A DNA stretch of 64,000 nt from CAWIUB01 sp963839175 (GCA_963839175.1 CAWIUB010000027.1:1-64000), one strand, 5' to 3'. Shown: positions 35,569 through 44,787, numbered from the stretch's first letter. Numbers and translations: made by a program. The notes: generated from the sequence alone by a model not told the origin.

Positions 35569-35927
35569 TCAGTGGTGATGGCGGGGCGGCACCACCAGGA
35601 CGGGCAGGTCTGCGAACTCGAGGACGTGACGGGTCTGCGTCTCGACGTACGGCTCGCCGCTTGTCGAGCGACCGGACTTGCCGACAATCACCAGGTCGGC
35701 CGGCCATTCGCGCGCCTCGTCCAGGATGGCCGGCCCGACCTCACCGGAAGAGCAGCTCGGTTTCGACCACGAGACCGGCCGCCTGCGCCATCGTCGAGCA
35801 CGTGGTTAGCGCTGACGTGCACGGCGCGCAGCTGGACGTGTGACGCACCGGCGAGCTCGATCGCGAGGCGAGCTGCGGCGAGCGAGTCCGGCGAGTCGTC
35901 GACGGCGAGTAGGACGCGTTCGATCAC
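35569..35927 (-). pseudogene. Universal stress protein, two frameshifts
   Basis: Usp domain starting GTG 35927 (VIERVLLAVDDSPDSLAAAR), which overlaps the stop of the ATPase subunit D gene (GTGA). The frame changes near 35800 after HVLDD, giving MAQAAGLVVETELLF in another frame, and again near 35740 (an extra G in cggtgag). EVGPAILDEAREWPADLVIV, then GKSGRSTSGE with the ATP-binding GxSGR-type loop, and HVLEFADLPVLVVP end it. About 119 residues if repaired, slightly short. The coupling to a proton/sodium ATPase operon is unusual. Confidence 0.75.
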
Positions 35928-36553
35928 GGCAGGGACCTCCGATCGGGTTGGGCAGTGACGGCTCGGCGCAGTCGTATGCCGTCCTCCTGTTCGGCCTGTT
36001 CGAGTGACAGCTCGAGCTCGGCGAGCGCGCCGTGCAGCCAGGGCAGCCAGCGTTTCTCCAGAGCGCGTATCCGCCGGCGGGTCACCGCAATCTCCGCGTC
36101 GACCCGGCGGGCCGCCTCGTCGGCCGCCGCCGCGCGGATGCCGACCAGTAGCGCGTCGCGAAACGCTGCGATCGCCGGGGCGATCGCGGCATTGCCCGGC
36201 ACGAACGGTGCGTCGTGGGCCGGACTGGCCAGCGTCGCGTCGGCGGGGTAGCGGAGCCCCATCGCGGTCGTCCACACTATTTCGACCTCCGCCGGGTGCG
36301 GCGCCGCTGCGCTGCGAATGGCGTCCTGCCCGCCGAGCAGCGCCGCGCGCAGCAACCACGTGCGCGCCTGCTCGCAGGCGGCCACCCAGGTCTTGCGGCA
36401 GCGGTCGGCCTGGATGCGCATGCGCTGCTGCTCGGGGAGGAGGATGCGCAGCTTCCGGTCGAGTTGGTCGCGGCCGCGCGCCGCGGTGGCGAGTCGGCGG
36501 CGCAGCCACATCCGACCGGACCGGCCGGGAGGGATCCGTGCTGCGGGCGCCAT
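35924..36553 (-). CDS. ntpD: V/A-type ATPase subunit D (central rotor shaft)
   Basis: Long coiled-coil subunit of 209 residues that forms the rotating shaft inside the A3B3 head. It opens RSGRMWLRRRLATAARGRDQ, closes with a second long helix (ARRVDAEIAVTRRRIRALEK, then ELELSLEQAEQED), and has the AMGLRYP region between. The sequence is diverged from classical NtpD, and it is assigned mainly from coiled-coil layout and its place after subunit B. It starts four bases after the B gene. Confidence 0.82.
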   Translation of the reverse strand: MAPAARIPPGRSGRMWLRRRLATAARGRDQLDRKLRILLPEQQRMRIQADRCRKTWVAACEQARTWLLRAALLGGQDAIRSAAAPHPAEVEIVWTTAMGLRYPADATLASPAHDAPFVPGNAAIAPAIAAFRDALLVGIRAAAADEAARRVDAEIAVTRRRIRALEKRWLPWLHGALAELELSLEQAEQEDGIRLRRAVTAQPDRRSLP

Positions 36554-36557
36554 GACT

Positions 36558-37955
36558 TCACCCGCCCTTTCGAGGGTGGGCGTCTAGGAACCGCGCCGAC
36601 AGCATGGTCAGCTCGCGGGTCGGCAGCACGTTCGCGACGTCCCAGCAGCGGTCCAGTGTCTCGTCCAGCGCACGCGTCTCGCCGCGTTGCTGGCTCACCA
36701 GGCGCTGCTCGAAGTCGGTGGCGAAGTGCAGGTAGAGCTGGTCGGTGGCGTTCAGCGCGGACGCGCCGACGATCTCGGCGAGCTCGCGGACCTGCCGGGC
36801 CCGCGCCAGGGCGGCGAGCAGCTGGGCGGCGAGTTCGAGGTGGTCGTCGCGGGTGCGTCCCGGCCCGGCGCCGCTGCGCATCAGCCGCGACAGCGATGAC
36901 AGCGGGTCGACGGGCGGGTAGATGCCCCGTGCCGCCACGTCGGGCGCCAGGACGATCTGCCCTTCTGTGATATAGCCGGTCAGGTCCGGGACGGGATGGG
37001 TGATGTCGCCAGCAGGCATTGTCAGCACCGGTAGCACGGTGACCGAGCCGGCCTTGCCGCGGATGCGCCCGCATCGCTCGTATATCGAGGCGAGGTCGCT
37101 GTAGAGGTAGCCCGGGTAGGCCCGGCGGCCGGGCATCTCGCCGCGCGCCGCGGAGACCTCGCGCAGGGCCTCGGCGTAGCTGGTCATATCGGCGAGCACG
37201 ACGAGGACTTGCCGGTCGAGCTCGAACCCGAGATGCTCTGCGACGGTCAGCGCGATACGTGGTGTGAGGATGCGTTCGATCACCGGGTCGTCGGCGGTGT
37301 TGAGCAGCAGGAGCAGCTCACCGGCCGCGGACCGTTCCTCGAGCGCCGCGCGCACCGCGTCCGCGTCAGCGTGGGGGAGCCCGATCGCGGCGAAGATGAC
37401 GCTGAATGACTCGTCTCCGGCCGTCGACTGCGCCGCGATCTGCGCGGCGAGTTCGAGGTGCGGCAGCCCGGCGACGGAGAAGATCGGCAGCTTCTGGCCG
37501 CGGACCAGCGTGGTGAGCGCGTCGATGGCTGAGATGCCGGTCAGCACCGGCTCGGCAGGCGGGTCGCGACGGACCGGGTTGAGCGGGTAGCCGGATACCG
37601 GCGCGGTGGCCGGCCCCGAGATCGGCGGGCCGCCGTCGATCGGTTCGCCGCGGCCGTTGCAGACCCGACCCAACCAGCCCGGCCCGACCGGAACCTGCAG
37701 TGGCTCGCCGGAGAACGAGACGCGGGTGCTGCGCGCGGCCAGCCCCTCGGTGCCTTCGAGTACCTGTACGACCGCCAGGTCGCGATCGACCTCCAAGACG
37801 AGCCCGTGCCGAACGTCTCGGCCGGCACCGTCCGACGCGGTGCGGATCACCGCGAACTCGTCCCAGCCGACACCGGACACGTCGCGCACGACGAGCAGCG
37901 GGCCGCGCAGTTCGTTGACTCCGCCGTACTCGACGTTGAGGCTGGGGTGCGTCAT
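36558..37955 (-). CDS. ntpB: V/A-type ATPase subunit B
   Basis: Non-catalytic nucleotide-binding subunit, 465 residues. Family motifs: VEYGGVNELRGPLLVVRDVS at the start, GWLGRVCNGRGEPIDGGPPI, the degenerate P-loop region IFSVAGLPHLELAAQIAAQS, and MTSYAEALREVSAARGEMPG followed by AYPGYLYSDLASIYERCGRI. The SVTVLPVLTMPAGDITHPVP motif is also typical. The start overlaps the A gene by ATGA. Complete. Confidence 0.96.
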   Translation of the reverse strand: MTHPSLNVEYGGVNELRGPLLVVRDVSGVGWDEFAVIRTASDGAGRDVRHGLVLEVDRDLAVVQVLEGTEGLAARSTRVSFSGEPLQVPVGPGWLGRVCNGRGEPIDGGPPISGPATAPVSGYPLNPVRRDPPAEPVLTGISAIDALTTLVRGQKLPIFSVAGLPHLELAAQIAAQSTAGDESFSVIFAAIGLPHADADAVRAALEERSAAGELLLLLNTADDPVIERILTPRIALTVAEHLGFELDRQVLVVLADMTSYAEALREVSAARGEMPGRRAYPGYLYSDLASIYERCGRIRGKAGSVTVLPVLTMPAGDITHPVPDLTGYITEGQIVLAPDVAARGIYPPVDPLSSLSRLMRSGAGPGRTRDDHLELAAQLLAALARARQVRELAEIVGASALNATDQLYLHFATDFEQRLVSQQRGETRALDETLDRCWDVANVLPTRELTMLSARFLDAHPRKGG

Positions 37956-39778
37956 CGCGGGCCTGCCAGGACGCCCAGCATCTGCTCGCGCCGGGCCGTG
38001 ACGCCGTCGGCGCCGTCCGGTGCTGTCTCGGCCGCAGCACGCAGCAAGGGGGAGAAGTCGAGTTCCTCGATCTCGGCAGCCGTGATACCGCGCTCGATGA
38101 GTGCGTCGCAGTGGTCGACGACGGCCAGCACCGCGTCGATGAGTGCGGCCGTCTTGCCCGGGGTGCAGTGGGCGTCGTTCGGGGAAAGCGCGTTCTGCTG
38201 CAGCACGCCTTCGCGCAGCAGCCGTCCCGCGAGCAGCACAACCCGTTCGTGACCCGGCAGCGATGCCGCCCCGACGAGTTCGGCGAGATCACCTAGACGG
38301 TCGGCCTCGGCCAGCAGGCTCGTCACCCTAGCTCGGCGTCGCGCCCACTCCGGGTCGCCGTTGCGCGTGTACCAGATCCCGAGCGTTTCCGCATCGCGGG
38401 CGAACGACCCGGCCCAGCCGACGGCGGGATAGTGCCGCGCGTAGGCGAGGTCACGGTCGAGGCTCCACAATTCGCGCACGAACCGCTCGGTGTGCGCCGT
38501 GACCGGCTCGGTGGTGTCACCCCCGGGCGGCGAGACCGCGCCGATGATCGTGACCGACCCTTCGCCGCCGCCGAGGGTGACCACTCGCCCGGCCCGCTCG
38601 TAAAACGCGGCGAGGGCGGACGGGAGCGCGGCGGGGTAACCCTCCTCGGCGGGCAGCGCACCGGTCCGCGACGCGAACTCGCGCAGTGCCTCGGCCCACC
38701 GGGACGTCGAGTCGGCGATGACCACCGCGTGATAGCCCATGTCGCGGAAGAACTCGGCCACCGTCACCCCGGTGTAGATGCTGGTCTCGCGGGCCATCAT
38801 CGGCATGTTCGAGGTGTTGGCGATGATGACGGTGCGCTCGGCCAGCCGGCGGCCGGTGCGCGGGTCGGTCAGCTTGTCCAGCTCTGCCAGGACGTCGGCC
38901 ATCTCGTTTCCGCGCTCGCCGCAGCCGACGTACACGATCACGTCCGCATCGCACCACTTGGCGATCTGCTGCAGCAACATCGTCTTTCCGGTGCCGAATC
39001 CGCCCGGGACCGCGGCGCTGCTACCACGCGCCAGCGGGAAGACGGCGTCGAGCACGCGCTGCCCGGTGACCAGCGGCTCAGCCGCGTCGATGCGTTCGCG
39101 CACCGGACGCGCCCGGCGGACCGGCCAGCCCGTGCTGAGGCGTATGGGCGTGCCGTCGACCATCGCCAACGTGTCGTCCGAACCGTACGTGCCGACGGGG
39201 GCGAGCTGTTCGACGGTGCCGTTCACCCCCGGCGGCACCAGCATGCGGTACTCGACACCACCCGGGTGGGGCAGCTTGCCTAGCACCGCACCCTCGCGTA
39301 CGGTCGCGCCGTCAGTGACGGACGGCTGCCAGCTCCAGCTCTTGTCCGTGTCGTGCCGCTCGGCGTCCCCGGACAGCCAGGTCGGCGACGCCGAGAGCGG
39401 ACGCAGCAATCCGTCGAACACCCCGCCGAGCAGCTCGGGACCGAGTCGCGCCGAGAGCGGATGGCCGAGCGCGGTCACCGGATCGCCCGCCGCGAGCCCG
39501 CCGGTGTACTCAAAGGCCTGGATGGACACGTTCGACCCGCGAATGGCCACCACCTCGCCGGGCAGGGCCCGCAGGCCGAGCCCCACGAGCTCGGACATGG
39601 CAACGTCGCCGAGCCCGCCGGCCTCCACCAACGGCCCGCTCACCCTCAGCACGCGGCCGTCTTCAGTGTTGTCTGAGGCGCCTGGACCGTCAGTCGGCGC
39701 GCCAACTCCGGCGGCTGTCTTGTCTTGGGCGCCTGGACCTGCGGTCGGCGCGCCGCCTTCGGCGGCTAGGGTGCCCAC
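37952..39778 (-). CDS. ntpA: V/A-type ATPase catalytic subunit A
   Basis: Catalytic subunit of 608 residues that hydrolyses or synthesises ATP. Walker A is GGFGTGKTMLLQQIAKWCDA, with GGFGTGKT where most families have GPFGSGKT. VYVGCGERGNEMADVLAELD is the catalytic-glutamate region. The non-homologous insert of A subunits and STSRWAEALREFASRTG, LPAEEGYPAALPSALAAFYE and SVTIIGAVSPPGGDTTEPVT are present. The extra 30-residue N-terminus (PTAGPGAQDKTAAGVGAPTD) is a tandem low-complexity repeat not seen in the family. ATP synthesis or hydrolysis would depend on the ion gradient. Confidence 0.96.
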   Translation of the reverse strand: MGTLAAEGGAPTAGPGAQDKTAAGVGAPTDGPGASDNTEDGRVLRVSGPLVEAGGLGDVAMSELVGLGLRALPGEVVAIRGSNVSIQAFEYTGGLAAGDPVTALGHPLSARLGPELLGGVFDGLLRPLSASPTWLSGDAERHDTDKSWSWQPSVTDGATVREGAVLGKLPHPGGVEYRMLVPPGVNGTVEQLAPVGTYGSDDTLAMVDGTPIRLSTGWPVRRARPVRERIDAAEPLVTGQRVLDAVFPLARGSSAAVPGGFGTGKTMLLQQIAKWCDADVIVYVGCGERGNEMADVLAELDKLTDPRTGRRLAERTVIIANTSNMPMMARETSIYTGVTVAEFFRDMGYHAVVIADSTSRWAEALREFASRTGALPAEEGYPAALPSALAAFYERAGRVVTLGGGEGSVTIIGAVSPPGGDTTEPVTAHTERFVRELWSLDRDLAYARHYPAVGWAGSFARDAETLGIWYTRNGDPEWARRRARVTSLLAEADRLGDLAELVGAASLPGHERVVLLAGRLLREGVLQQNALSPNDAHCTPGKTAALIDAVLAVVDHCDALIERGITAAEIEELDFSPLLRAAAETAPDGADGVTARREQMLGVLAGPR

Positions 39779-40269
39779 AGCTGCTCTAGGTCGAGGTTGG
39801 CGACTGCGCTGTCGACCAGCGCGTGGACCGACGCGTCAACGCGCCGCCCGTCGGACGTCTCCGCGACCAGCCCGCCGCCCGGCTGCTCGTGTGCAACCGC
39901 GTGGTCGCCGAGCCTGCCGCGGGCGATCGCCTCGAGACGGGCCCGCCGCGCCGGATCAGCCAGCAGATCGCGCACGGCCGCCCGGGCCTGCTCGCGCAGC
40001 TCGTCGTAGGCGGCGCGCTGCGCGCCGAGCACGATGCCGCGGGCGGACCGGTGCGACCGAGCTCGCTCCGCAGCCAGCAACGCGGCGGCATCCCGCTCGC
40101 CTTGCGCCCGGGCGTCGGCAAGCACCGCGTCGGCTTGCTGCTGCGCGGCGGCGAGGGCGCGTTGTCCGTCCTCGTCGGCAGACGCACGTTCTTCGGCGGC
40201 CTCCGCTAGCGCGCGGGCGATCAGCGCGGCACGCAGCGGTTCGAGCGCGGCGTCCCGGGTGGAGGTCAT
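39766..40269 (-). CDS. ntpE: V/A-type ATPase peripheral stalk subunit E
   Basis: Stator subunit of 167 residues. A long alanine- and glutamine-rich N-terminal helix (LAEAAEERASADEDGQRALA, then AAAQQQADAVLADARAQGE) is followed by a compact head (GGGLVAETSDGRRVDASVHA, then ALVDSAVANLDLEQLW), the usual E-subunit build. ATG at 40269 lies within the subunit F stop (ATGA). The longer upstream frame has no start site. Confidence 0.88.
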   Translation of the reverse strand: MTSTRDAALEPLRAALIARALAEAAEERASADEDGQRALAAAQQQADAVLADARAQGERDAAALLAAERARSHRSARGIVLGAQRAAYDELREQARAAVRDLLADPARRARLEAIARGRLGDHAVAHEQPGGGLVAETSDGRRVDASVHALVDSAVANLDLEQLWAP

Positions 40270-40487
40270 CGCGGCAACACCACGGTGAGTGGGGCCGTCG
40301 GCGCGGTCCGGTCGGCACCGAGGGCGCTTGCTGCGGCCTCGGTGAGGATGACCACGGTGACCGCGTCCGGCAGTGCGCGCCAGGCAGCCCGAACCTCGTC
40401 GGCGTGCTCCGCGGGGTACACGCATGCGCCGGCGAGGGCGAAGCCGGCCACGTCTGGCTGCGTACCGATCACCGCGACAGAACTCAT
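40266..40487 (-). CDS. ntpF: V/A-type ATPase subunit F
   Basis: Small central-stalk subunit of 73 residues; the usual length is about 100, so it is short. SSVAVIGTQPDVAGFALAGA is the Rossmann-like start (IG.xDxxxGFxLAG) and VTVVILTEAAASALG is the second half. The start overlaps the K stop and the stop overlaps the E start, both as ATGA. Confidence 0.83.
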   Translation of the reverse strand: MSSVAVIGTQPDVAGFALAGACVYPAEHADEVRAAWRALPDAVTVVILTEAAASALGADRTAPTAPLTVVLPR

Positions 40488-40921
40488 GCCTTGCCGATCA
40501 AGATCACCGACACGATCAGCCCGTAGATCGCGATGCCTTCGGCCAGCCCGACGATGACCATCGCCCGGCCGAACAGCTCAGGCCGTTCGCTCATGGCGGC
40601 CAGCGCAGCCGAGCCGGTGTAGGCGACGGCGATTGCGGCACCGATCGACGACCCGGCGACGGCGATTGCGGCACCGATCAGGGCCGATCCGTTCGTCGCT
40701 TTGGCGGCTGCGGCCGTCGCGTCCGCGGCATGCGGCACGGTCGCCGCGGACGACGGGCCGCCCGTCAACGCCATGACCAGCAGCGCGAGCGCCGCGAGCA
40801 GCAGCACGCCGTTGACGGCGAGAACGAACCGCAGCGCCGGCCGCCCACGCCGGCGGATCAGCCAGCCGGTGAACAGGGCACCCGCAACGACTGCGGGCAG
40901 GGCGATCATCCAGGTCAACAT
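40484..40921 (-). CDS. ntpK: V/A-type ATPase proteolipid subunit K (c-ring)
   Basis: Membrane rotor subunit of 145 residues. The ion-carrying hairpin is SALIGAAIAVAGSSIGAAIA, then ERPELFGRAMVIVGLAEGIA, in which the glutamate in LAEGIAIYGLI is the ion carrier. Ahead of the hairpin are two further hydrophobic segments (WMIALPAVVAGALFTGWLI and FVLAVNGVLLLAALALLVMA) that most single-hairpin subunits lack. The mature c-ring may therefore have four helices per subunit with only one carboxylate, or the front part may be a leader. The coupled ion cannot be deduced. Confidence 0.9.
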   Translation of the reverse strand: MLTWMIALPAVVAGALFTGWLIRRRGRPALRFVLAVNGVLLLAALALLVMALTGGPSSAATVPHAADATAAAAKATNGSALIGAAIAVAGSSIGAAIAVAYTGSAALAAMSERPELFGRAMVIVGLAEGIAIYGLIVSVILIGKA

Positions 40922-42300
40922 GGCACCTCCGTGGTGGCCAGAGTGACATGCCAGGGCCGAAACGGCCGCCCCTCGCTGTCGAAGATTCGGGAGAAGAGCT
41001 CGTAGTACTCGAGGCGCAGCGCCTGGATTCCGGCGACGAGGCCCTCCAGCGCGAACGTCAGCGCGTTGCCGATCAGGAAGATCACCGCGGCGCCGGCCAC
41101 GCCGAGCGGCCCGTGCTTCCACAGCCCTGTGGTGGCCTGCCAGACGACGTAGCCCAGCGCCGCATGCGTCAACCCGAACGCGGCGAGACGCGCGAAGCTG
41201 ACCAGGTTGGAGCCGAGCCGCACCAGGAGGTCGAACAGCTCGATGCCGGCCTGCGCTGCGCCGGGCCCGCCGCCGCCCGCCGAGACGAACAGGCCGATGT
41301 AGGCGATCGTGAGCCCGCCCACGGTGACGAACCCGCCGAGCAGCGCCAGCCACGCGAGGTCGAAATAGACGCCTCCGGCCACCGCACCGAGGCCGAGGAA
41401 CAGCGCCACGCCGGCGAGGCCGGACGGCGCGTACGCGGCCACGCCCCAGCCACCCTCGCGGAACCGGTTGACCGTGCCCAGGGCGTACGCGCCGGCCAGC
41501 AGCACCGCCCCGACACCGACCGCCGCGCCGAGCAGTGGCACCGGGTGATCGAGCGGCGCGAGCCACACCACTGGCACGGCGTGGGTTGGGCCGAAGAACT
41601 CGCCGTACAGCGCGCCGAAGACCATGCTGGCCAGCCCCGCTCCGGCGAGGAAGAGCCACACCTGCCGCAGCCGCGCCAGGCGCGACGACCATTGCATCCG
41701 GATCGCGATCGCCGCCAGGAGCAGCAGTGCCCCATGGCCCACGTCGGCGAACATCATGCCGAACATGAGGACGTACGCGACGCCGGCCAGCAGGGAGGGG
41801 TTCACGTCCTCGTACGGGACGGTCGCGTACGTCTCGACTAGCGGCGCGAAGTCGCGCGCGGCCCCATCCTGCGGCAGCAGCGTCGGGGGTTCGACTCCGG
41901 CCGGCCGCGGCAGCGGCACCACCGCGCCGCCCACGCCGGACACCCGGTCAGCCAGGTGCGGCAGGTCGTCGGCGGGCATCCATCCGGCCAGCGCGGCCAC
42001 GCTGCCGCGCGTCAGCGCCTGCGCCGACCGTTGCTCGAGTTGCGCCTCGCCGGCGATCAGGTCCACACGGCCGTCCTGCTCCCATCGGTCGAGGTCAGGC
42101 CTCGTCGGCGCGAGCGCAGCCGCGGCCGTACGCCCGGCCTGCAGCCGTTGCAGCAGGGACGCGGCGGGCGTCGCGGTGATGGCCGCATCGCCGTTCGCGG
42201 TGACGTCGTCCAGAGCGACCGTTCCCTCATCGGCGATGTTGACCAGCAGGTCGCGTAGCCCATCTTGCGGCGCAAGCAGCGCCACCCGCTGCATGCTCAC
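40915..42300 (-). CDS. ntpI: V/A-type ATPase membrane subunit I
   Basis: The stator membrane subunit, 461 residues, shorter than the usual 600-700 because the N-terminal soluble part is reduced. The soluble part (QRVALLAPQDGLRDLLVNIA) is followed by the membrane domain: GVAYVLMFGMMFADVGHGAL, the DVGHG motif typical of subunit I, then FLAGAGLASMVFGALYGEFF and FARLAAFGLTHAALGYVV with the functional arginine. GTG 42300 or ATG 42294 starts it. Confidence 0.93.
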   Translation of the reverse strand: MSMQRVALLAPQDGLRDLLVNIADEGTVALDDVTANGDAAITATPAASLLQRLQAGRTAAAALAPTRPDLDRWEQDGRVDLIAGEAQLEQRSAQALTRGSVAALAGWMPADDLPHLADRVSGVGGAVVPLPRPAGVEPPTLLPQDGAARDFAPLVETYATVPYEDVNPSLLAGVAYVLMFGMMFADVGHGALLLLAAIAIRMQWSSRLARLRQVWLFLAGAGLASMVFGALYGEFFGPTHAVPVVWLAPLDHPVPLLGAAVGVGAVLLAGAYALGTVNRFREGGWGVAAYAPSGLAGVALFLGLGAVAGGVYFDLAWLALLGGFVTVGGLTIAYIGLFVSAGGGGPGAAQAGIELFDLLVRLGSNLVSFARLAAFGLTHAALGYVVWQATTGLWKHGPLGVAGAAVIFLIGNALTFALEGLVAGIQALRLEYYELFSRIFDSEGRPFRPWHVTLATTEVPC

Positions 42301-42313
42301 CGGGTGCAAGGCG

Positions 42314-43237
42314 TCATGCCACCGCATCGAAGACCTCCAGCGGTGCACCGCCGCGGGCAGCCAGCTCCAACGCGGCGCGCACCCGCCACGCGTCCGCGGC
42401 CAGCAGCGCGGCCGCACCGACGAGCGCCTCCGGCCCGGCCGCCGCGCGGCGTGACAGCGCGAAGCCGTCGTGTTCGACGCGTGCCCACCAGCGCGCCTCC
42501 GCGTGCCACAGATCTGTCGGCTGCGAAACGTCGGCCAGCGACCAGCGCGCGCTGGCCGGCAGTGCGGCGACGAGTTCGGGCAGCGTGCCGGCCGATACGG
42601 CCGCCGGCCCCACGACCCGCGACGCCGCTGTCCGCGCTCGTGACGGCAGCTCACGACGCTCCAGGACGACCTCCCGCGCGACCAGCAGCGCAGTCGCCCC
42701 TGCAGCCCACGCGGCAGCGTCGGGCGCGGCCGCCATGATCCGATCGGCCAGCGACGTGCGCATCGCCAGGCCGATCTCGCGCGGCGACTCGCCACCGGGA
42801 TCGCCCCACGGCGATGCGGCGAGGACGACGCGCACCTCGGCCGCGCTCGTGGTGCGGGCCAGCCGCGACCACGCGGTGCCCAGCCCGCCGAGGTGGTACG
42901 GCGGCGGTGCTTCGGCGCCGGCCAACCGGCGCAGGTGATCCTCTACGTTGGCGGTCTCGATCGCGCCGAGCAGCACACGCAGCATCGTGGCGCCCTCCCG
43001 CGGCGCCCACCCGGCGAGGACGCGCAGGTTCCACAGCACCGTCTCGACGACGGCGCGTTGCGCCTCGGCGAGGGTCTGGCTCGGGCGGACGTCGTGGCCG
43101 TACGGCGAATGGACGAGTGTCGCAACCGCAGCCTGGACGGACCCGCTGGCGGCAAGGCTGCGAGCCGCGCCCCGTCCGAGGCGCCGGCGAGTCATGGCCC
43201 GCGCGCGGACGCCGCCGGCCGCCCAGCCCATGCTCAT
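42314..43237 (-). CDS. ntpC: V/A-type ATPase subunit C-like protein
   Basis: Protein of 307 residues in the position where subunit C (d/AC39) lies in these operons. Features are a helical N-terminus (RRRLGRGAARSLAASGSVQA), VETVLWNLRVLAGWAPREGA, VLLGAIETANVEDHLRRLAG and WHAEARWWARVEHDGFALS. Subunit C joins the rotor shaft to the c-ring. The family similarity is moderate; context is strong. The stop lies just before the I gene and the start overlaps the upstream gene by ATGA. Confidence 0.78.
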   Translation of the reverse strand: MSMGWAAGGVRARAMTRRRLGRGAARSLAASGSVQAAVATLVHSPYGHDVRPSQTLAEAQRAVVETVLWNLRVLAGWAPREGATMLRVLLGAIETANVEDHLRRLAGAEAPPPYHLGGLGTAWSRLARTTSAAEVRVVLAASPWGDPGGESPREIGLAMRTSLADRIMAAAPDAAAWAAGATALLVAREVVLERRELPSRARTAASRVVGPAAVSAGTLPELVAALPASARWSLADVSQPTDLWHAEARWWARVEHDGFALSRRAAAGPEALVGAAALLAADAWRVRAALELAARGGAPLEVFDAVA

Positions 43238-43701
43238 CCGCGTTCCGGCTTCGCACCTACAGGACGCTTGTCCGCGTCGCCGATGAGCTCACACACTGAG
43301 CCAACCACGCGCTGGACGTAGGCCGGCATACGTTGGGTCGCGCGATCTCGCAACTCGGCGGCCTCGCGCTCGGCCGCGGCGACCTGCGTGGCGGATTCCG
43401 CCTCGGCGTGTTGCTGCAGCTGCGCGGCGGTGGCGGCGCGTTCGGCCTCGACCCGCTCGCCGGCTGCAGCCACGACGTTGCGTACCCGTTCGGCGTCCCG
43501 TGCCCGGATCCCGAGGGTGTCGTGTCGGGCCTGCTCGCGGATGTCCGCGCACGCGCGCTCCGTCCCAGCGAGCTGGGCGAACAGCGGCTCCAATTCGGCC
43601 GCCAAGTCTGCGCCGCGGTCAACCGGGACACCGGCAGCACTCGCCGCGCCCGGCGCACCGGCCGGGCGATAGCGGTAGAGCAGATCACGTACTCGCGGCA
43701 T
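43234..43701 (-). CDS. Coiled-coil peripheral stalk subunit (G/H-like)
   Basis: Protein of 155 residues and first gene of the ATPase operon. Most is one long helix rich in A, E, Q and R (QARHDTLGIRARDAERVRNV, then AESATQVAAAEREAAELRDR), the build of the stalk partner of subunit E. Start ATG 43701, MPRVRDLLYRYRPAGAPG. No specific family motif; assignment rests on position and coiled coil. Confidence 0.7.
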   Translation of the reverse strand: MPRVRDLLYRYRPAGAPGAASAAGVPVDRGADLAAELEPLFAQLAGTERACADIREQARHDTLGIRARDAERVRNVVAAAGERVEAERAATAAQLQQHAEAESATQVAAAEREAAELRDRATQRMPAYVQRVVGSVCELIGDADKRPVGAKPERG

Positions 43702-43794
43702 CCGGACCCTCCTGCAAGATCCAGCCTGCTACCCCGCGAGGGGCACGGCATAGGGCACAGGGACCGGTCTGCCCGGATGCGCCGGTGAGCGTCA

Positions 43795-44413
43795 TCACCC
43801 GTCGCCGCTCTCGATCGGCAGGCCCGCCTCCAGGAACGCGACCGCATCGTCCACCGAGGCCAGCACGGCGACGTCGGGGTGCTCGGCCCAGGTCCGCAGC
43901 TGCGAGATCATCACGCCGATGAGCGCACCGGCGAACGCGCGAACCTTGCGATCGTCGGCCGAGCGGCCAAGGCGCTCGGCCACCAGGTCGGCGACCATCT
44001 GCATCGTCTCGGTCAGCTGAACCAGCGACGCCCGCCCAGAGATCCGGCACCTGAAAGGCCATCACGCTGCGCTCGCGAAGATCGGCCAGCTCCTCGACGG
44101 TCAGCGTCTCGGCTACCGACGGGATCGCCCGTCGCATCACCTGCACCACGCCCAGATCGGCGGGCTGCGCACGGAAGGCCTCGGCAATGATGGGGTCGAG
44201 CCCGTCGGTGAGGACGACCGCCTCCTTCGTGGGGAAGTAGCGGAAGAAGGTGCTCTCGGAGATCTCGGCCGCCTCGCAGATCTGCTCGACCGTCGTGGCC
44301 GCGTAACCCTGCTTGCCGATCAGCGCGAGCGCCTCGTGCTGGATGGTCGCGCGGGGCTTCGCCTTCTTGCGCTCGCGCAGCCCGGGCCGCCGGCGGTCAG
44401 CCAACGGCGACAT
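43795..44413 (-). pseudogene. TetR-type regulator, one frameshift
   Basis: The DNA-binding half is complete: RATIQHEALALIGKQGYAAT, then TVEQICEAAEISESTFFRYF and PTKEAVVLTDGLDP. The ligand half continues to MAFQVPDL, where about one base is lost near 44035; ASLVQLTETMQMVADLVAER, then GALIGVMISQLRTWAEHPDV, is in the next frame. Start ATG 44413 overlaps the end of the MFS remnant, the usual layout of a drug-efflux pump and its repressor. Confidence 0.75.
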
Positions 44414-44700
44414 GGTCGGCCTCCGCGGCCGGTTGTGCCGGTGGCTTCGCCGCAACACCTCGCATGGGTAGGAAGATCAGCGCGAACAGCGTACCGGCTA
44501 CGGCGATGCCTGCAGACGCGATGAGCGCAACGCCCATGCCGTGCGTGAACGCGGCGCGCACCGAGTCGAGCAGCGCCCCCGATCCGTTCTGCTGGGCCAT
44601 ATCGACGCCGGCGAACACGCTGCCTCTCACCGTCTGCGCCGCCGACGCAGACAGCCCACCAAGGTCGACCTGGCCCGCCAGCTCAAGTCCAACCCGGCCC
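44397..44700 (-). pseudogene. C-terminal remnant of an MFS efflux transporter
   Basis: The last helices of an EmrB/QacA-type transporter: AFTHGMGVALIASAGIAVAG, then TLFALIFLPMRGV. About 400 residues upstream are missing. The boundary near 44700 is approximate. Coupled to the broken TetR gene, so the whole efflux locus is dead. Confidence 0.65.
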
Positions 44701-44787
44701 GATCCCGCAGGGTAGGGGCATCCGTCCCGCAGAGTGTGGCCTTCCGTCCCGCGATGCGACGCGGACGTCACCGGGTGCGCAGATCCT

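Noticed and set aside
43702..43794. Dormancy box before the ATPase operon
   Set aside because: agggaccggtctgcccg looks similar but the half-site spacing is one base too long; not reported as a site.
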